Shown one piece after another: positions 45,711 to 57,764 of a stretch of 64,000 bases of DNA. Position 1 is the first letter of the stretch; the number at the start of each line of letters is the position of its first letter. Source of the DNA: Craterostigma plantagineum (taxonomy: Eukaryota > Streptophyta > Magnoliopsida > Lamiales > Linderniaceae); the NCBI GenBank assembly GCA_027422505.1, contig JAPQWV010001347.1, forward strand, positions 30,769-94,768. The letters run 5' to 3'. The notes under the pieces were generated by a model, which was given only the letters and a program-made list of their open reading frames with translations, did no database searches and was not told the origin of the DNA. A program made the position numbers and the translations under genes.

Positions 45711-47968
45711 TGTAATACCCGTAAATTTTTATACGGCATTTTCAGAATTTTAATATAAATCAATTATGTAATGTTGCAAGTTAGGAAGTTTGATAAAGAA
45801 ATTTAGGTCGCCGGACGAAATTACGAATTTACTAATTTCAGAATTACTTCAACACTTACCAAAGACTTAAATGAACTTATATAATTAAGACCATTAACTT
45901 GGGCCATATTTAATTGGGTAATGTTTCGAGTTAAAGCCCACAAGCCCAAAGTTTGAGATAAATATAAGATTACTTAATTCCTAGGTAAAACTCGTCATCT
46001 GCGAAGTTGTCTAATCAACGTCATTCCCTTTTAAAACCTTACTTCAGTATATATATACTTAACTTAGTAAATGAAACTCCCATTTAGCAAAGCAACGAAA
46101 AATAGGAGAAGAACAAAGAGCTACAACTTCATACACCCAACAAATCGAAAGGACCTAAAGAGAATTGAGGTATAATTCTTTAACTTAGCATAGATTGACC
46201 AATATCCATGTATTATATACATAAATCTACGAGTTATTGTAGTCAAGTTGGTAATCATAAGAGAATCTCACCTGAAAACCCGTGAGTGTGATTCACAATC
46301 ATAGGTATAATTTATGTGGTTTATTTAGTGTTTTAAATAAATAAGATGATGTCTTCGTAAACTTATATGTTAAGATTTAGATATCAGATTTCGAAACAGT
46401 TCAGTATTATGCTTATATTAATCGTTTTGGGTGTTTGAATGGTTGATAAGATGCTTAGAATTTAAGGAATATACAGATTTTGAAGTTTGATTCGTTAGTG
46501 GGTACATGATCAGGTTTTTGGACTTAGGAAAAGATTCCTATATATACATTCACACCTTTTGATATTTTAGGTTTTCGGCAATGATAGTATTATGTATTAG
46601 ACCCCACGGTTTTTGGAACTTCCTTATGTATTAAACTTTCATAGTAGTTAGAGTATTCAAACGAGTTCGGCATCTGATAGCTAAGTTCTGCATTCTACTT
46701 TATACATAGAAGTCTTCAATATGGTTTTAAGGTTTTCGGTGCCTTTCTTCTCCTAGAAGTTTCGGCAAGTAAGATTTTAATATTTAGTTTGATAAATTTT
46801 CTCTTCGGTATTAATATAATATAAGTACCGTCTTCGACATGTGTCTTTAAGTTTTCAGTATGGACATAAAGATTTTTCGACCTACCTATATTTGTAAAGT
46901 TGTTGGGGTTATTAGGATTTTTATCATTTTAGGGTTTTGATAATTTTAGGGTTCTCGATACGTAGGGTTTGGAAATATTTCGATACTCAGAGGTTCGAGG
47001 CGTAGGAATTTCCAGATATCATGGTTGACTTTATTGGGAGGACAGGTAGGTGAAACTCACCTACGGCACGTAAACATTATGTGATACTTATGTGCTTATG
47101 TGATTTACACGTGTTTTACGTATATTTTATTGGAATCACGAATTCATATGTTATCACGTTTATATTGCATGGCATATGCATATCATATCACAGTGGTGAG
47201 ATACCTTGTGGAGACGGTAATATTTGGGCGTACCGCTGAGCGGGGTAGTTCGAGATGATTGTGATTATTGACTCGTTGAGGAATCGAGGTTTGTACTCAT
47301 ATGACACCTGACAGCAGACAGGCGCGATCGATCTGTCTACTCGGGCGTGAACGTCCCGAGGTGCAAAACCGTCGTGATTTCATTATTTTCAGCGGAGGGA
47401 CATTGACAGGGCAGTTGCGTGAACGTCAAAACGCTGTCAATGTCGGCAACCGCTTACGGAAGAGCGACCTAGTAGGGCAGTTGCGTGAACGTCAAAACGC
47501 TGCTAGTGTAAGCTTCCGTTATGTTATAGGCGCGCGAGGTGTCGAGTCTGACCTAGGGCCCTGTGTTGTGTGATTTGAGATAGGGTTGTGGGAAAAGAAA
47601 GAGTGAACATTGCATGCGAGACGTTAGGGTTTGATAATGGGGTTGAGCGCACGTTGCTTACATGCATGTTTCACCTACTGAGCGAGGAGCTCAGTGTTTG
47701 TTTACGTGTTGTACTACATTTGAGTCCGGCGCTGATGTGCGTCGCGACTAGGCGGGCTGACGGCGGTGCTCCACGGACTTTTGAGGGCGAGGCTCATGGA
47801 TGCGATCTGTGGAGCGACGTTAGGATTTTTCATATTATGATATTTTGGGGCTACGGCCCGTGTATATTAATATATTTTAGTTTAGATTTTTTTTTATTTG
47901 ACGGGTCTTCCGCGACTTACGTTGCGAAAATCCGCCACTAACCTTAATTAAAAAGTAGGGTCGCCACA
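45711..47968 (+). repeat. Array LTR 1 (copy 2)
   Basis: 2258 bp. Shares the diagnostic differences of LTR 1 of copy 1 (TTTTTATACGG start, CCTTGTGGAG). Confidence 0.92.
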
Positions 47969-48271
47969 GGTGGTATCAGAGCTTAGGATACATATTCTGT
48001 AGACTGTCCATGTACGGCCGCTCAAAAGCGTGGAGGATCAGCCTTGCCTATAAGTTTTACGGTACGATGTGATTATTTGCTTACGTGGCTATTTGTATAT
48101 AATATGGATGCTTAGCTAGATTTAGCTAGAATGCGCAGCGGATCGTGCTAGAAAGAGGAGTGATGTGCCTAGAGAACGCAGAAAATAGACGGATGAGTCT
48201 AGTCGTAGAGCATAACTCGAACTCCCTACCACTGAATTTCGGGGACGAAATTCTTTTTAAGGGAGGGAGAT
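47969..48271 (+). other. Array internal segment 1 (copy 2)
   Basis: 303 bp; primer site TGGTATCAGAGC at 47971-47982; polypurine tract just before 48272. No ORF. Confidence 0.9.
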
Positions 48272-50519
48272 TGTAATACCCGTAAATTTTAATACGGGAT
48301 TATCAGAATTTTAATATAAATCAATTATGTAATGTTGCAAGTTAGGAAGTTTGATAAAGAAATTCAGGTCGCCGGACGAAATTACGAATTTACTAATTTC
48401 AGAATTACTTTAACACTTACCAAAGACTTAAATGAACTTATATAATTAAGAACCAATTAACTTGGGCCATATTTAATTGGGTAATGTTTCGAGTTAAAGC
48501 CCACAAGCCCAAAGTTTGAGATAAATATAAGATTACTTAATTCCAGGTAAAACTCGTCATCTGCCAAGTTGTCTAATCAACGTCATTCCTTTTTAAAACC
48601 TTACTTCAGTATATATATACTTAACTTAGTAAATGAAACTCCCATTTAGCAAAGCAACGAAAAATAGGAGAAGAACAAAGAGCTACAACTTCATACACCC
48701 AACAAATCGAAAGGACCTAAAGAGAATTGAGGTATAATTCTTTAACTTAGCATAGATTGACCAATCTCCATGTATTATATACATAAATCTACGAGTTATT
48801 GTAGTCAAGTTGGTAATCATAAGAGAATCTCACCTTAAAACCCGTGAGTGTGATTCACAATCATAGGTATAATTTATGTGGTTTATTTAGTATTTTAATA
48901 AATAGATGATGTCTTCGTAAACTTATATGTTAAGATTTAGATATCAGATTTCGAAACAGTTGAGTATTATGCTTATATTAATCGATTTGGGTGTTTGAAT
49001 GGTTGATAAGATGCTTAGAATTTAAGGAATATACAGATTTTGAAGTTTGATTCGTTAGTGGGTACATGATCAGGTTTTTGACTTAGGAAAAGATTCCTAT
49101 ATATACATTCACACCTTTTGATATTTTAGGTTTTCGGCAATGATAGTATTATGTATTAGACCCCACGGTTTTTGGAACTTCCTTATGTATTAAATTTTCA
49201 TAGTAGTTAGAGTATTCAAACGAGTTCGGCATCTGATAGCTAAGTTCTGCATTCTACTTTATACATAGAAGTCTTCAATATGGTTTTAAAGTTTTCGGTG
49301 CCTTTCTTCTCCTAGAAGTTTCGGCAAGTAAGATTTTAATATATTAGTTTTTTCTCTTCGGTATTAATATAATATAAGTACCGTCTTCAACATGTGTCTT
49401 TAAGTTTTCAGTATGGACATAAAGATTTTTTCGACCTACCTATATTTGTAAAGTTGTTGGGGTTATTAGGATTTTTATTATTTTAGGGTTTTGATAATTT
49501 TAGGGTTTCTCGATACGTAGGGTTTGAAATATTTCGATACTCAGAGGTTCGAGGCGTAGGGAATTTCCCAGATATCATGGTTGACTTTATTGGGAGGACA
49601 GGTAGGTAACTCACCTACGGCACGTAAACATTATGTGATACTTATGTGCTTATGTGATTTACACGTGTTTTACGTATATTTTATTGGAATCACGAATTCA
49701 TATGTTATCACGTTTATATTGCATGGCATATGCATATCATATCACAGTGGTGAGATACCTTGTGGAGACGGTAATATTTGGGCGTACCGCTGAGCGGGGT
49801 AGTTCGAGATGATTGTGATTATTGACTCGTTGAGGAATCGAGGTTAGTACTCATATGACACCTGACGGCAGACAGGCGCGATCGATCTGTCTACTCGGGC
49901 GTGAACGTCCCGAGGTGCAAAACCGTCGTGATTTTATTATTTTCAGCGGGGGACATTGACAGGGCAGTTGCGTGAACGTCAAAACGCTGTCAATGTCGGC
50001 AACCGCTTACGGAAGAGCGACCTAGTAGGGCAGTTGCGTGAACGTCAAAACGCTGCTAGTGTAAGCTTCCGTTATGTTATAGGCGCGCGAGGTGTCGAGT
50101 CTGACCTAGGGCCTGTGTTGTGTGATTTGAGATAGGGTTGTGGGAAAAGAAAGAGTGAACATTGCATGCGAGACGTTAGGGTTTGATAATGGGGTTGAGC
50201 GCACGTTGCTTACATGCATGTTTCACCTACTGAGCGAGGAGCTCAGTGTTTACGTGTTGTAGGTACATTTGAGTCCGGCGCTGATGTGCGTCGCGACTAG
50301 GCGGGCTGACGGCGGTGCTCCACGGACTTTTGAGGGCGAGGCTCATGGATGCGACCTGTGGAGCGACGTTAGGATTTTTCATATTATGATATTTTGGGGC
50401 TACGGCCCGTGTATATTAATATATTTTAGTTTAGATTTTTTTTTATTTGACGGGTCTTCCGCGACTTACGTTGCGAAAATCCGCCACTAACCTTAATTAG
50501 AAAAAGTAGGGTCGCCACA
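48272..50519 (+). repeat. Array LTR 2, mosaic (copy 2)
   Basis: 2248 bp. The first 1.1 kb matches the LTR 2/3 type (TTTTAATACGGGATTATC, CTTCAACATG). About 49470-49980 switches to LTR 1 type (GATACGTAGGG, GATACTCAGAGG, GCATGGCATATGC, CCTTGTGGAG, GGCGCGATCG), with some type 2 bases mixed in, and the end reverts. Confidence 0.9.
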
Positions 50520-50823
50520 GGTGGTATCAGAGCTTAGGATACATATTCTGTAGACTGTCCATGTACGGCCGCTCAAAAGCGTGGAGGATCAGCCTTGCCT
50601 ATAAGTTTTACGGTACGATGTGATTATTTGCTTACGTGGCTATTTGTATATAATATGGATGCTTAGCTAGATTTAGCTAGAATGCGCAGCGGAATCGTGC
50701 TAGAAAGAGGAGTGATGTGCCTAGAGAACGCAGAAAATAGACGGATGAGTCTAGTCGTAGAGCATAACTCGAACTCCCTACCACTGAATTTCGGGGACGA
50801 AATTCTTTTTAAGGGAGGGAGAT
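50520..50823 (+). other. Array internal segment 2 (copy 2)
   Basis: 304 bp; primer site at 50522-50533 and polypurine tract before 50824. Non-coding. Confidence 0.9.
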
Positions 50824-53066
50824 TGTAATACCCGTAAATTTTAATACGGGATTATCAGAATTTTAATATAAATCAATTATGTAATGTTGCAAGTTAGGAA
50901 GTTTGATAAAGAAATTCAGGTCGCGCGGACGAAATTACGAATTTACTAATTTCAGAATTACTTTAACACTTACCAAAGACTTAAATGAACTTATATAATT
51001 AAGAACCAATTAACTTGGGCCATATTTAATTGGGTAATGTTTCGAGTTAAAGCCCACAAGCCCAAAGTTTGAGATAAATATAAGATTACTTAATTCCAGG
51101 TAAAACTCGTCATCTGCCAAGTTGTCTAATCAACGTCATTCCTTTTTAAAACCTTACTTCAGTATATATATACTTAACTTAGTAAATGAAACTCCCATTT
51201 AGCAAAGCAACGAAAAATAGGAGAAGAACAAAGAGCTACAACTTCATACACCCAACAAATCGAAAGGACCTAAAGAGAATTGAGGTATAATTCTTTAACT
51301 TAGCATAGATTGACCAATCTCCATGTATTATATACATAAATCTACGAGTTATTGTAGTCAAGTTGGTAATCATAAGAGAATCTCACCTTAAAACCCGTGA
51401 GTGTGATTCACAATCATAGGTATAATTTATGTGGTTTATTTAGATAATAAGATGATGTCTTCGTAAATTATATGTTAGATTTAGATATCAGATTTCGAAA
51501 CAGTTGAGTATTATGCTTATATTAATCGATTTGGGTGTTTGAATGGTTGATAAGATGCTTAGAATTTAAGGAATATACAGATTTTGAAGTTTGATTCGTT
51601 AGTGGGTACATGATCAGGTTTTTGGACTTAGGAAAAGATTCCTATATATACATTCACACCTTTTGATATTTTAGGTTTTCGGCAATGATAGTATTATGTA
51701 TTAGACCCCACGGTTTTTGGAACTTCCTTATGTATTAAATTTTCATAGTAGTTAGAGTATTCAAACGAGTTCGGCATCTGATAGCTAAGTTCTGCATTCT
51801 ACTTTATACATAGAAGTCTTCAATATGGTTTTAAAGTTTTCGGTGCCTTTCTTCTCCTAGAAGTTTCGGCAAGTAATTTTTAATATATTAGTTTTTTCTC
51901 TTCGGTATTAATATAATATAAGTACCGTCTTCAACATGTGTCTTTAAGTTTTCAGTATGGACATAAAGATTTTTTGACCTACCTATATTTGTAAAGTTGT
52001 TGGGGTTATTAGGATTTTCATTATTTTAGGGTTTTGATAATTTTAGGGTTTTCGATATGTAGGGTTTGGAAATATTTCGATGCTCTGAGGTTCGAGGCGT
52101 AGGGAATTTCCCAGATATCGTGGTTGACTTTATTGGGAGGACAGGTAGGTGAAACTCACCTACGGCACGTAAACATTATGTGATACTTATGTGCTTATGT
52201 GATTTACACGTGTTTTACGTATATTTTATTGGAATCACGAATTCATATGTTATCACGTTTATATTGCATGGGATATGCATATCATATCACAGTGGTGAGA
52301 TACCGTGTGGAGACGGTAATATTTGGGCGTACCGCTGAGCGGGGTAGTTCGAGATGATTGTGATTATTGACTCGTTGAGGAGTCGAGGTTAGTACTCATA
52401 TGACACCTGACGGCAGACAGGCGTGATCGATCTGTCTACTCGGGCGTGAACGTCCCGAGGTGCAAAACCGTCGTGATTTTATTATTTTCAGCGGGGGGAC
52501 ATTGACAGGGCAGTTGTGTGAACGTCAAAACGCTGTCAATGTCGGCAACCGCTTACGGAAGAGCGACCTAGTAGGGCAGTTGCGTGAACGTCAAAACGCT
52601 GCTAGTGTAAGCTTCCGTTATGTTATAGGCGCGCGAGGTGTCGAGTCTGACCTAGGGCCCTGTGTTGTGTGATTTGAGATAGGGTTGTGGGAAAAGAAAG
52701 AGTGAACATTGCATGCGAGACGTTAGGGTTTGATAATGGGGTTGAGCGCACGTTGCTTACATGCATGTTTCACCTACTGAGCGAGGAGCTCAGTGTTTAC
52801 GTGTTGTAGGTACATTTGAATCCGGCGCTGATGTGCGTCGCGACTAGGCGGGCTGACGGCGGTGCTCCACGGACTTTTGAGGGCGAGGCTCATGGATGCG
52901 ATCTGTGGAGCGACGTTAGGATTTTTCATATTATGATATTTTGGGGCTACGGCCCGTGTATATTAATATATTTTAGTTTAGATTTTTTTTTATTTGACGG
53001 GTCTTCCGCGACTTACGTTGCGAAAATCCGCCACTAACCTTAATTAGAAAAAGTAGGGTCGCCACA
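50824..53066 (+). repeat. Array LTR 3 (copy 2)
   Basis: 2243 bp. Has TTTGAATCCGG and GATTTTTTGACC, which in copy 1 mark LTR 2 and not LTR 3. Confidence 0.92.
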
Positions 53067-53375
53067 GGTGGTATCAGAGCTTAGGATACATATTCTGTAG
53101 ACTGTCGATGTACGCGGCCGCTCAAAAGCGTGGAGGATCAGCCTTGCCTATAAGTTTTACGGTACGATGTGATTATTTGCTTACGTGGCTATTTGTTATA
53201 TATTTGATGCTTAGCTAGATTTAGCTAGAATGCGCAGCGGATCGTGCTAGAAAGAGGAGTGATGTGCCTAGAGAACGCAGAAAATAGACGGATGAGTCTA
53301 GTCGTAGAGCATAACTCGAACTCCCTACCCTACTACTGAATTTCGGGGACGAAATTCTTTTTAAGGGAGGGAGAT
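53067..53375 (+). other. Array internal segment 3 (copy 2)
   Basis: 309 bp; primer site at 53069-53080. A few small insertions (TACGCGGCCG, CTACCCTACTACTG). Confidence 0.9.
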
Positions 53376-55582
53376 TGTAATACCCGTAAATTTTTAATAC
53401 GGGATTATCAGAATTTTAATATAAATCAATTATGTAATGTTGCAAGTTAGGAAGTTTGATAAAGAAATTCAGGTCGCCGGACGAAATTACGAATTTACTA
53501 ATTTCAGAATTACTTTAACACTTACCAAAGACTTAAATGAACTTATATAATTAAGAACCATTAACTTGGGCCATATTTAATTGGGTAATGTTTCGAGTTA
53601 AAGCCCACAAGCCCAAAGTTTGAGATAAATATAAGATTACTTAATTCCAGGTAAACTCGTCATCTGCCAAGTTGTCTAATCACGTCATTCCTTTTTAAAA
53701 CCTTACTTCAGTATATATTACTTAACTTAGTAAATGAAACTCCCATTTAGCAAAGCAACGAAAAATAGGAGAAGAACAAAGAGCTACAACTTCATACACC
53801 CAACAAATCGAAAGGACCTAAAGAGAATTGAGGTATAATTCTTTAACTTAGCATAGATTGACCAATCTCCATGTATTATATACATAAATCTACGAGTTAT
53901 TGTAGTCAAGTTGGTAATCATAAGAGAATCTCACCTTAAAACCCGTGAGTGTGATTCACAATCATAGGTATAATTTATGTGGTTTATTTAGTATTTTAAA
54001 TAAATAAGATGATGTCTTCGTAAACTTATATTAATCGATTTGGGTGTTTGAATGGTTGATAAGATGCTTAGAATTTAAGGAATATACAGATTTTGAAGTT
54101 TGATTCGTTAGTGGGTACATGATCAGGTTTTTGGACTTAGGAAAAGATTCCTATATATACATTCACACCTTTTGATATTTTAGGTTTTCGGCAATGATAG
54201 TATTATGTATTAGACCCCACGGTTTTTGGAACTTCCTTATGTATTAAATTTTCATAGTAGTTAGAGTATTCAAACGAGTTCGGCATCTGATAGCTAAGTT
54301 CTGCATTCTACTTTATACATAGAAGTCTTCAATATGGTTTTAAAGTTTTCGGTGCCTTTCTTCTCCTAGAAGTTTCGGCAAGTAAGATTTAATATATTAG
54401 TTTTTTCTCTCTGGGTATTAATATAATATAAGTACCGTCTTCAACATGTGTCTTTAAGTTTTCAGTATGGACATAAAGATTTTTCGACCTACCTATATTT
54501 GTAAAGTTGTTGGGTTATTAGGATTTTCATTATTTTAGGGTTTTGATAATTTTAGGGTTTTCGATATGTAGGGTTTGGAAATATTTCGATGCTCTGAGGT
54601 TCGAGGCGTAGGGAATTTCCCAGATATCGTGTTGACTTTATTGGGAGGACGGGTAGGTGAAACTCACCTACGGCACGTAAACATTATGTGATACTTATGT
54701 GCTTATGTGATTTACACGTGTTTTACGTATATTTTATTGAATCACGAATTCATATGTTATCACGTTTATATTGCATGGGATATGCATATCATATCACAGT
54801 GGTGAGATACCGTGTGGAGACGGTAATATTTGGGCGTACCGCTGAGCGGGGTAGTTCGAGATGATTGTGATTATTGACTCGTTGAGGAGTCGAGGTTAGT
54901 ACTCATATGACACCTGACGGCAGACAGGCGTGATCGATCTGTCTACTCGGGCGTGAACGTCCCGAGGTGCAAAACCGTCGTGATTTTATTATTTTCAGCG
55001 GGGGGACATTGACAGGACAGGGCTTAGTTGTGCGGAACGTCAAACGCTGTCAATGTCGGCAACCGCTTACGGAAGAGCGACCTAGTAGGGCAGTTGCGTG
55101 AACGTCAAAACGCTGCTAGTGTAAGCTTCCGTTATGTTATAGGCGCGCGAGGTGTCGAGTCTGACCTAGGGCCCTGTGTTGTGTGATTTGAGATAGGGTT
55201 GTGGGAAAAGAAAGAGTGAACATTGCATGCGAGACGTTAGGGTTGAGAATGGGGTTGAGCGCGCAACACGTTGCATACTGCATGTTTCACCTACTGAGCG
55301 AGGAGCTCAGTGTTTACGTGTTGTAGGTACATTTGAGTCCGGCGCTGATGTGCGTCGCGACTAGGCGGCTGACGGCGGTGCTCCACGGACTTTTGAGGGC
55401 AAGGCTGTACATGGATGCGACTTGTGGAGCGACGTTAGGATCTTTCATATTATGATATTTTGGGGCTACGGCCCGTGTATATTAATATATTTTAGTTTAG
55501 AATTTTTTTTTGACGGGTGTTCCGCGATTTACGTTGCGAAAATCCGCCACTAACCTTAATTGGAAAAAGTAGGGTCGCCACA
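53376..55582 (+). repeat. Array LTR 4 (copy 2)
   Basis: 2207 bp. Carries the same roughly 50-bp deletion near 54025 as LTR 4 of copy 1. A local disorder near 55013-55040 (GACAGGACAGGGCTTAG) is unique to it. Confidence 0.92.
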
Positions 55583-55586
55583 TATG

Positions 55587-56935
55587 AGAAATGATAGAGT
55601 ATGAGAAAAAGGTAAAGGAACTAACGAAGAGTTTCGATTGTTGTGAAATTGTACAGGTCCCCAGAGAAGAGAACCATAAAGCGGATTATCTAGCCAAATT
55701 GGCAAAGTCGGGAGCTACCACCAGGGAAGAAGAGATCACATACTTAATGATAGAGAAGGAAAGAGCCGGGGAGCTCGTAGAGACGGAAGAACCACTGGAG
55801 GGCCCCCATCGTAAGAATCCTATGGAGCTACAAGATAAGAAGGGTACAACCAGTTCTGTTTAATCGATGGTCACTTATTTAAATAATCTTTTATCCATTA
55901 CGCTCGCTGTCTCTCCAAAGAAGAAGGCGAAAAGGTGTTAGAGGAGATCCACGAAGGATGTACAGGGGACCACGCGGGGTACAAGTCCTTAACAAAAGGG
56001 TGATAAGGGTCGGCTACTTCTGGGCCCACTCTCAATGGAGTTGCGAGGGAGATAGTGAAAAGATGCGCCAATTGCCAGAAATACGGGCACGAATCCACAC
56101 CCCCCGCGGAAAGCCTATGCATTCCCATGTCCTTTCGACAAATGGGGAATCGACATTGTAGGTCCCTTTCCTGAGGGAAAGCGCAGAAGAAATTCATCAT
56201 CGTAGCTGTAGATTATTTTAGCAAATGGGTCGAAGCCAAAGCTGTGGCCGCGATTGACGAAGAAAGGGTGATCGAGTTCCTTTAGAAGAACATCTACTGT
56301 CGCTATGGAGCTCCAAGTATCCTCATCTCTGACAACGAAACCCAGTTCTGCGGAGCTAAGACGAGGAATTTCTGCGAAGGTATGAAAATTACCCAAAGTT
56401 CGTGTCAGTAGGTCATCCACAAGCGAATGACAGGCAGAGGTTACCAATCGAACCATCCTCAAGGGATCAAAGCCCAGCTCGAGCAAGACGGGAATAAATG
56501 GGTGGAGGCACTGGATGCGGTCCTTTGGCCCTACAGAACCAGTCCTCGGGAAGCCACTGGAGAAACCCCCTTCTGCCTCTGTCATCCTCGCAAAAATCGG
56601 CATTGAGACGCATCGGATGTTGTCTTACATGAGCTGTGCAGAATAGGCAACTAAGAAGGGAAGATCTGGACTTGATCGAGGAGGTGCAAGAAGAAGCGAG
56701 ACTAAGGATAGAAAAATATAATAAGGCAATGTACGACAGGAAGGTGCGGCTCAGGGGATTTCAGCAGGGAGAACTAGTGCTCAGAAGGGCGAATGTCCGA
56801 CGACCTCTAAAGAGATGGAAGCGCCCTGGGAAGGACCTAATCATCGCATTACAAGGTGCTATGAGGAGGAGCTTACGACTTAGAAGATGCAGAAGGGAGG
56901 GCCTTGCCTCGTCCCTAGAACATATCTAACTTGAA
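55587..56935 (+). pseudogene. Gypsy RNase H C-terminus and integrase (copy 2)
   Basis: Counterpart of 22754-24105. RNase H end in 55591-55863. Integrase zinc-binding HEGCTGDHAG and CANCQKYG blocks, GIDIVGPF core start near 56150, and ISDNETQFCGAK near 56325-56360, with bases here that copy 1 lacks. The C-terminal frame 56636-56929 has DLDLIEEVQEEARLRIEKYNKAMYDRKVRLRGF, longer than in copy 1. Still several stops (55861, 56283). Confidence 0.88.
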
Positions 56936-57110
56936 AAAGTTTTATGTGTAAAATCACTATATATTAGGGGGAGGGGACGTACTCTTTTGCCTTATCCAAG
57001 GATTTACCTCAGAGAGGTTTTGCCTGGATAAGTTTTAACGAGGCGTACCTTCTTGTCGGAATATAAGGACTTTATTTATATAATAAAAGGTGCACATAAT
57101 AATATAATCG

Positions 57111-57300
57111 ATGCCAAAGGTCGACGGACCTGCGGTGTACAGGACGTCAAAGATGATATATCTGCGATGATGATGCCAAAGGTCGACAGACCTGCGGTGT
57201 ACAGGACACCAAAGATGATATATCTGCGGTGTGATGATATCCACAAGGGTGTAATAGATACCCGCCGCCGACGGGCTGCGGCGTACAGGACACCAAAGGC
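57111..57300. repeat. 64-bp tandem repeat (copy 2)
   Basis: Counterpart of 24277-24472. The first unit is 62 bp because a GT is missing from CGATGTGATG. Confidence 0.85.
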
Positions 57301-57444
57301 TCTCAGTAAGCTTGCGACGTGAATGGTAGCAGGGATCCCCACAGTTCCAAAGACCTAAAGGTCCGTACTAAATTTGCTAAGGAGAAGAGAACCTAGCACA
57401 GAACAACACCTGAGGACAAGGATGACGGTCTTTGCAACCAAGGC

Positions 57445-57695
57445 GTGCCTAGAATTTGTACTTGGCTTACGATATCGTTAAACTGTCCGACGCTATAACC
57501 GTGCTTAGAATTCATACTTGGCTTACGATTTGTTAAAGCGTGCCGGCGGCTATAACCATGCTTAAAATTCGTACTTGGCTTACGATCGTTAATCGTGCCG
57601 GCACTATAACCGTGCTTAAAATTCGTACTTGACTTACGAATCATAACCGCGCCTAAATTCGTACTTGGCCTGAACGCCCCGGTGCTATAACCATG
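57445..57695. repeat. 55-bp tandem repeat (copy 2)
   Basis: Counterpart of 24612-24860, four to five units with small indels. Confidence 0.88.
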
Positions 57696-57764
57696 TTCAG
57701 ACTCACATTTGGGAAACAAACATAAGTGGAAAAATGGTGAGGTCCCCATCGAATTAAGGGAATT

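Larger units (their letters stand above)
45711..55582 (+). mobile_element. Multi-LTR array: four LTRs, three internal segments (copy 2)
   Basis: 9872 bp. LTR 45711-47968, internal 47969-48271, LTR 48272-50519, internal 50520-50823, LTR 50824-53066, internal 53067-53375, LTR 53376-55582. TATG flanks at 45707-45710 and 55583-55586. Same unit number and same insertion point as copy 1, so the array existed before the 32.8-kb duplication. Confidence 0.92.
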
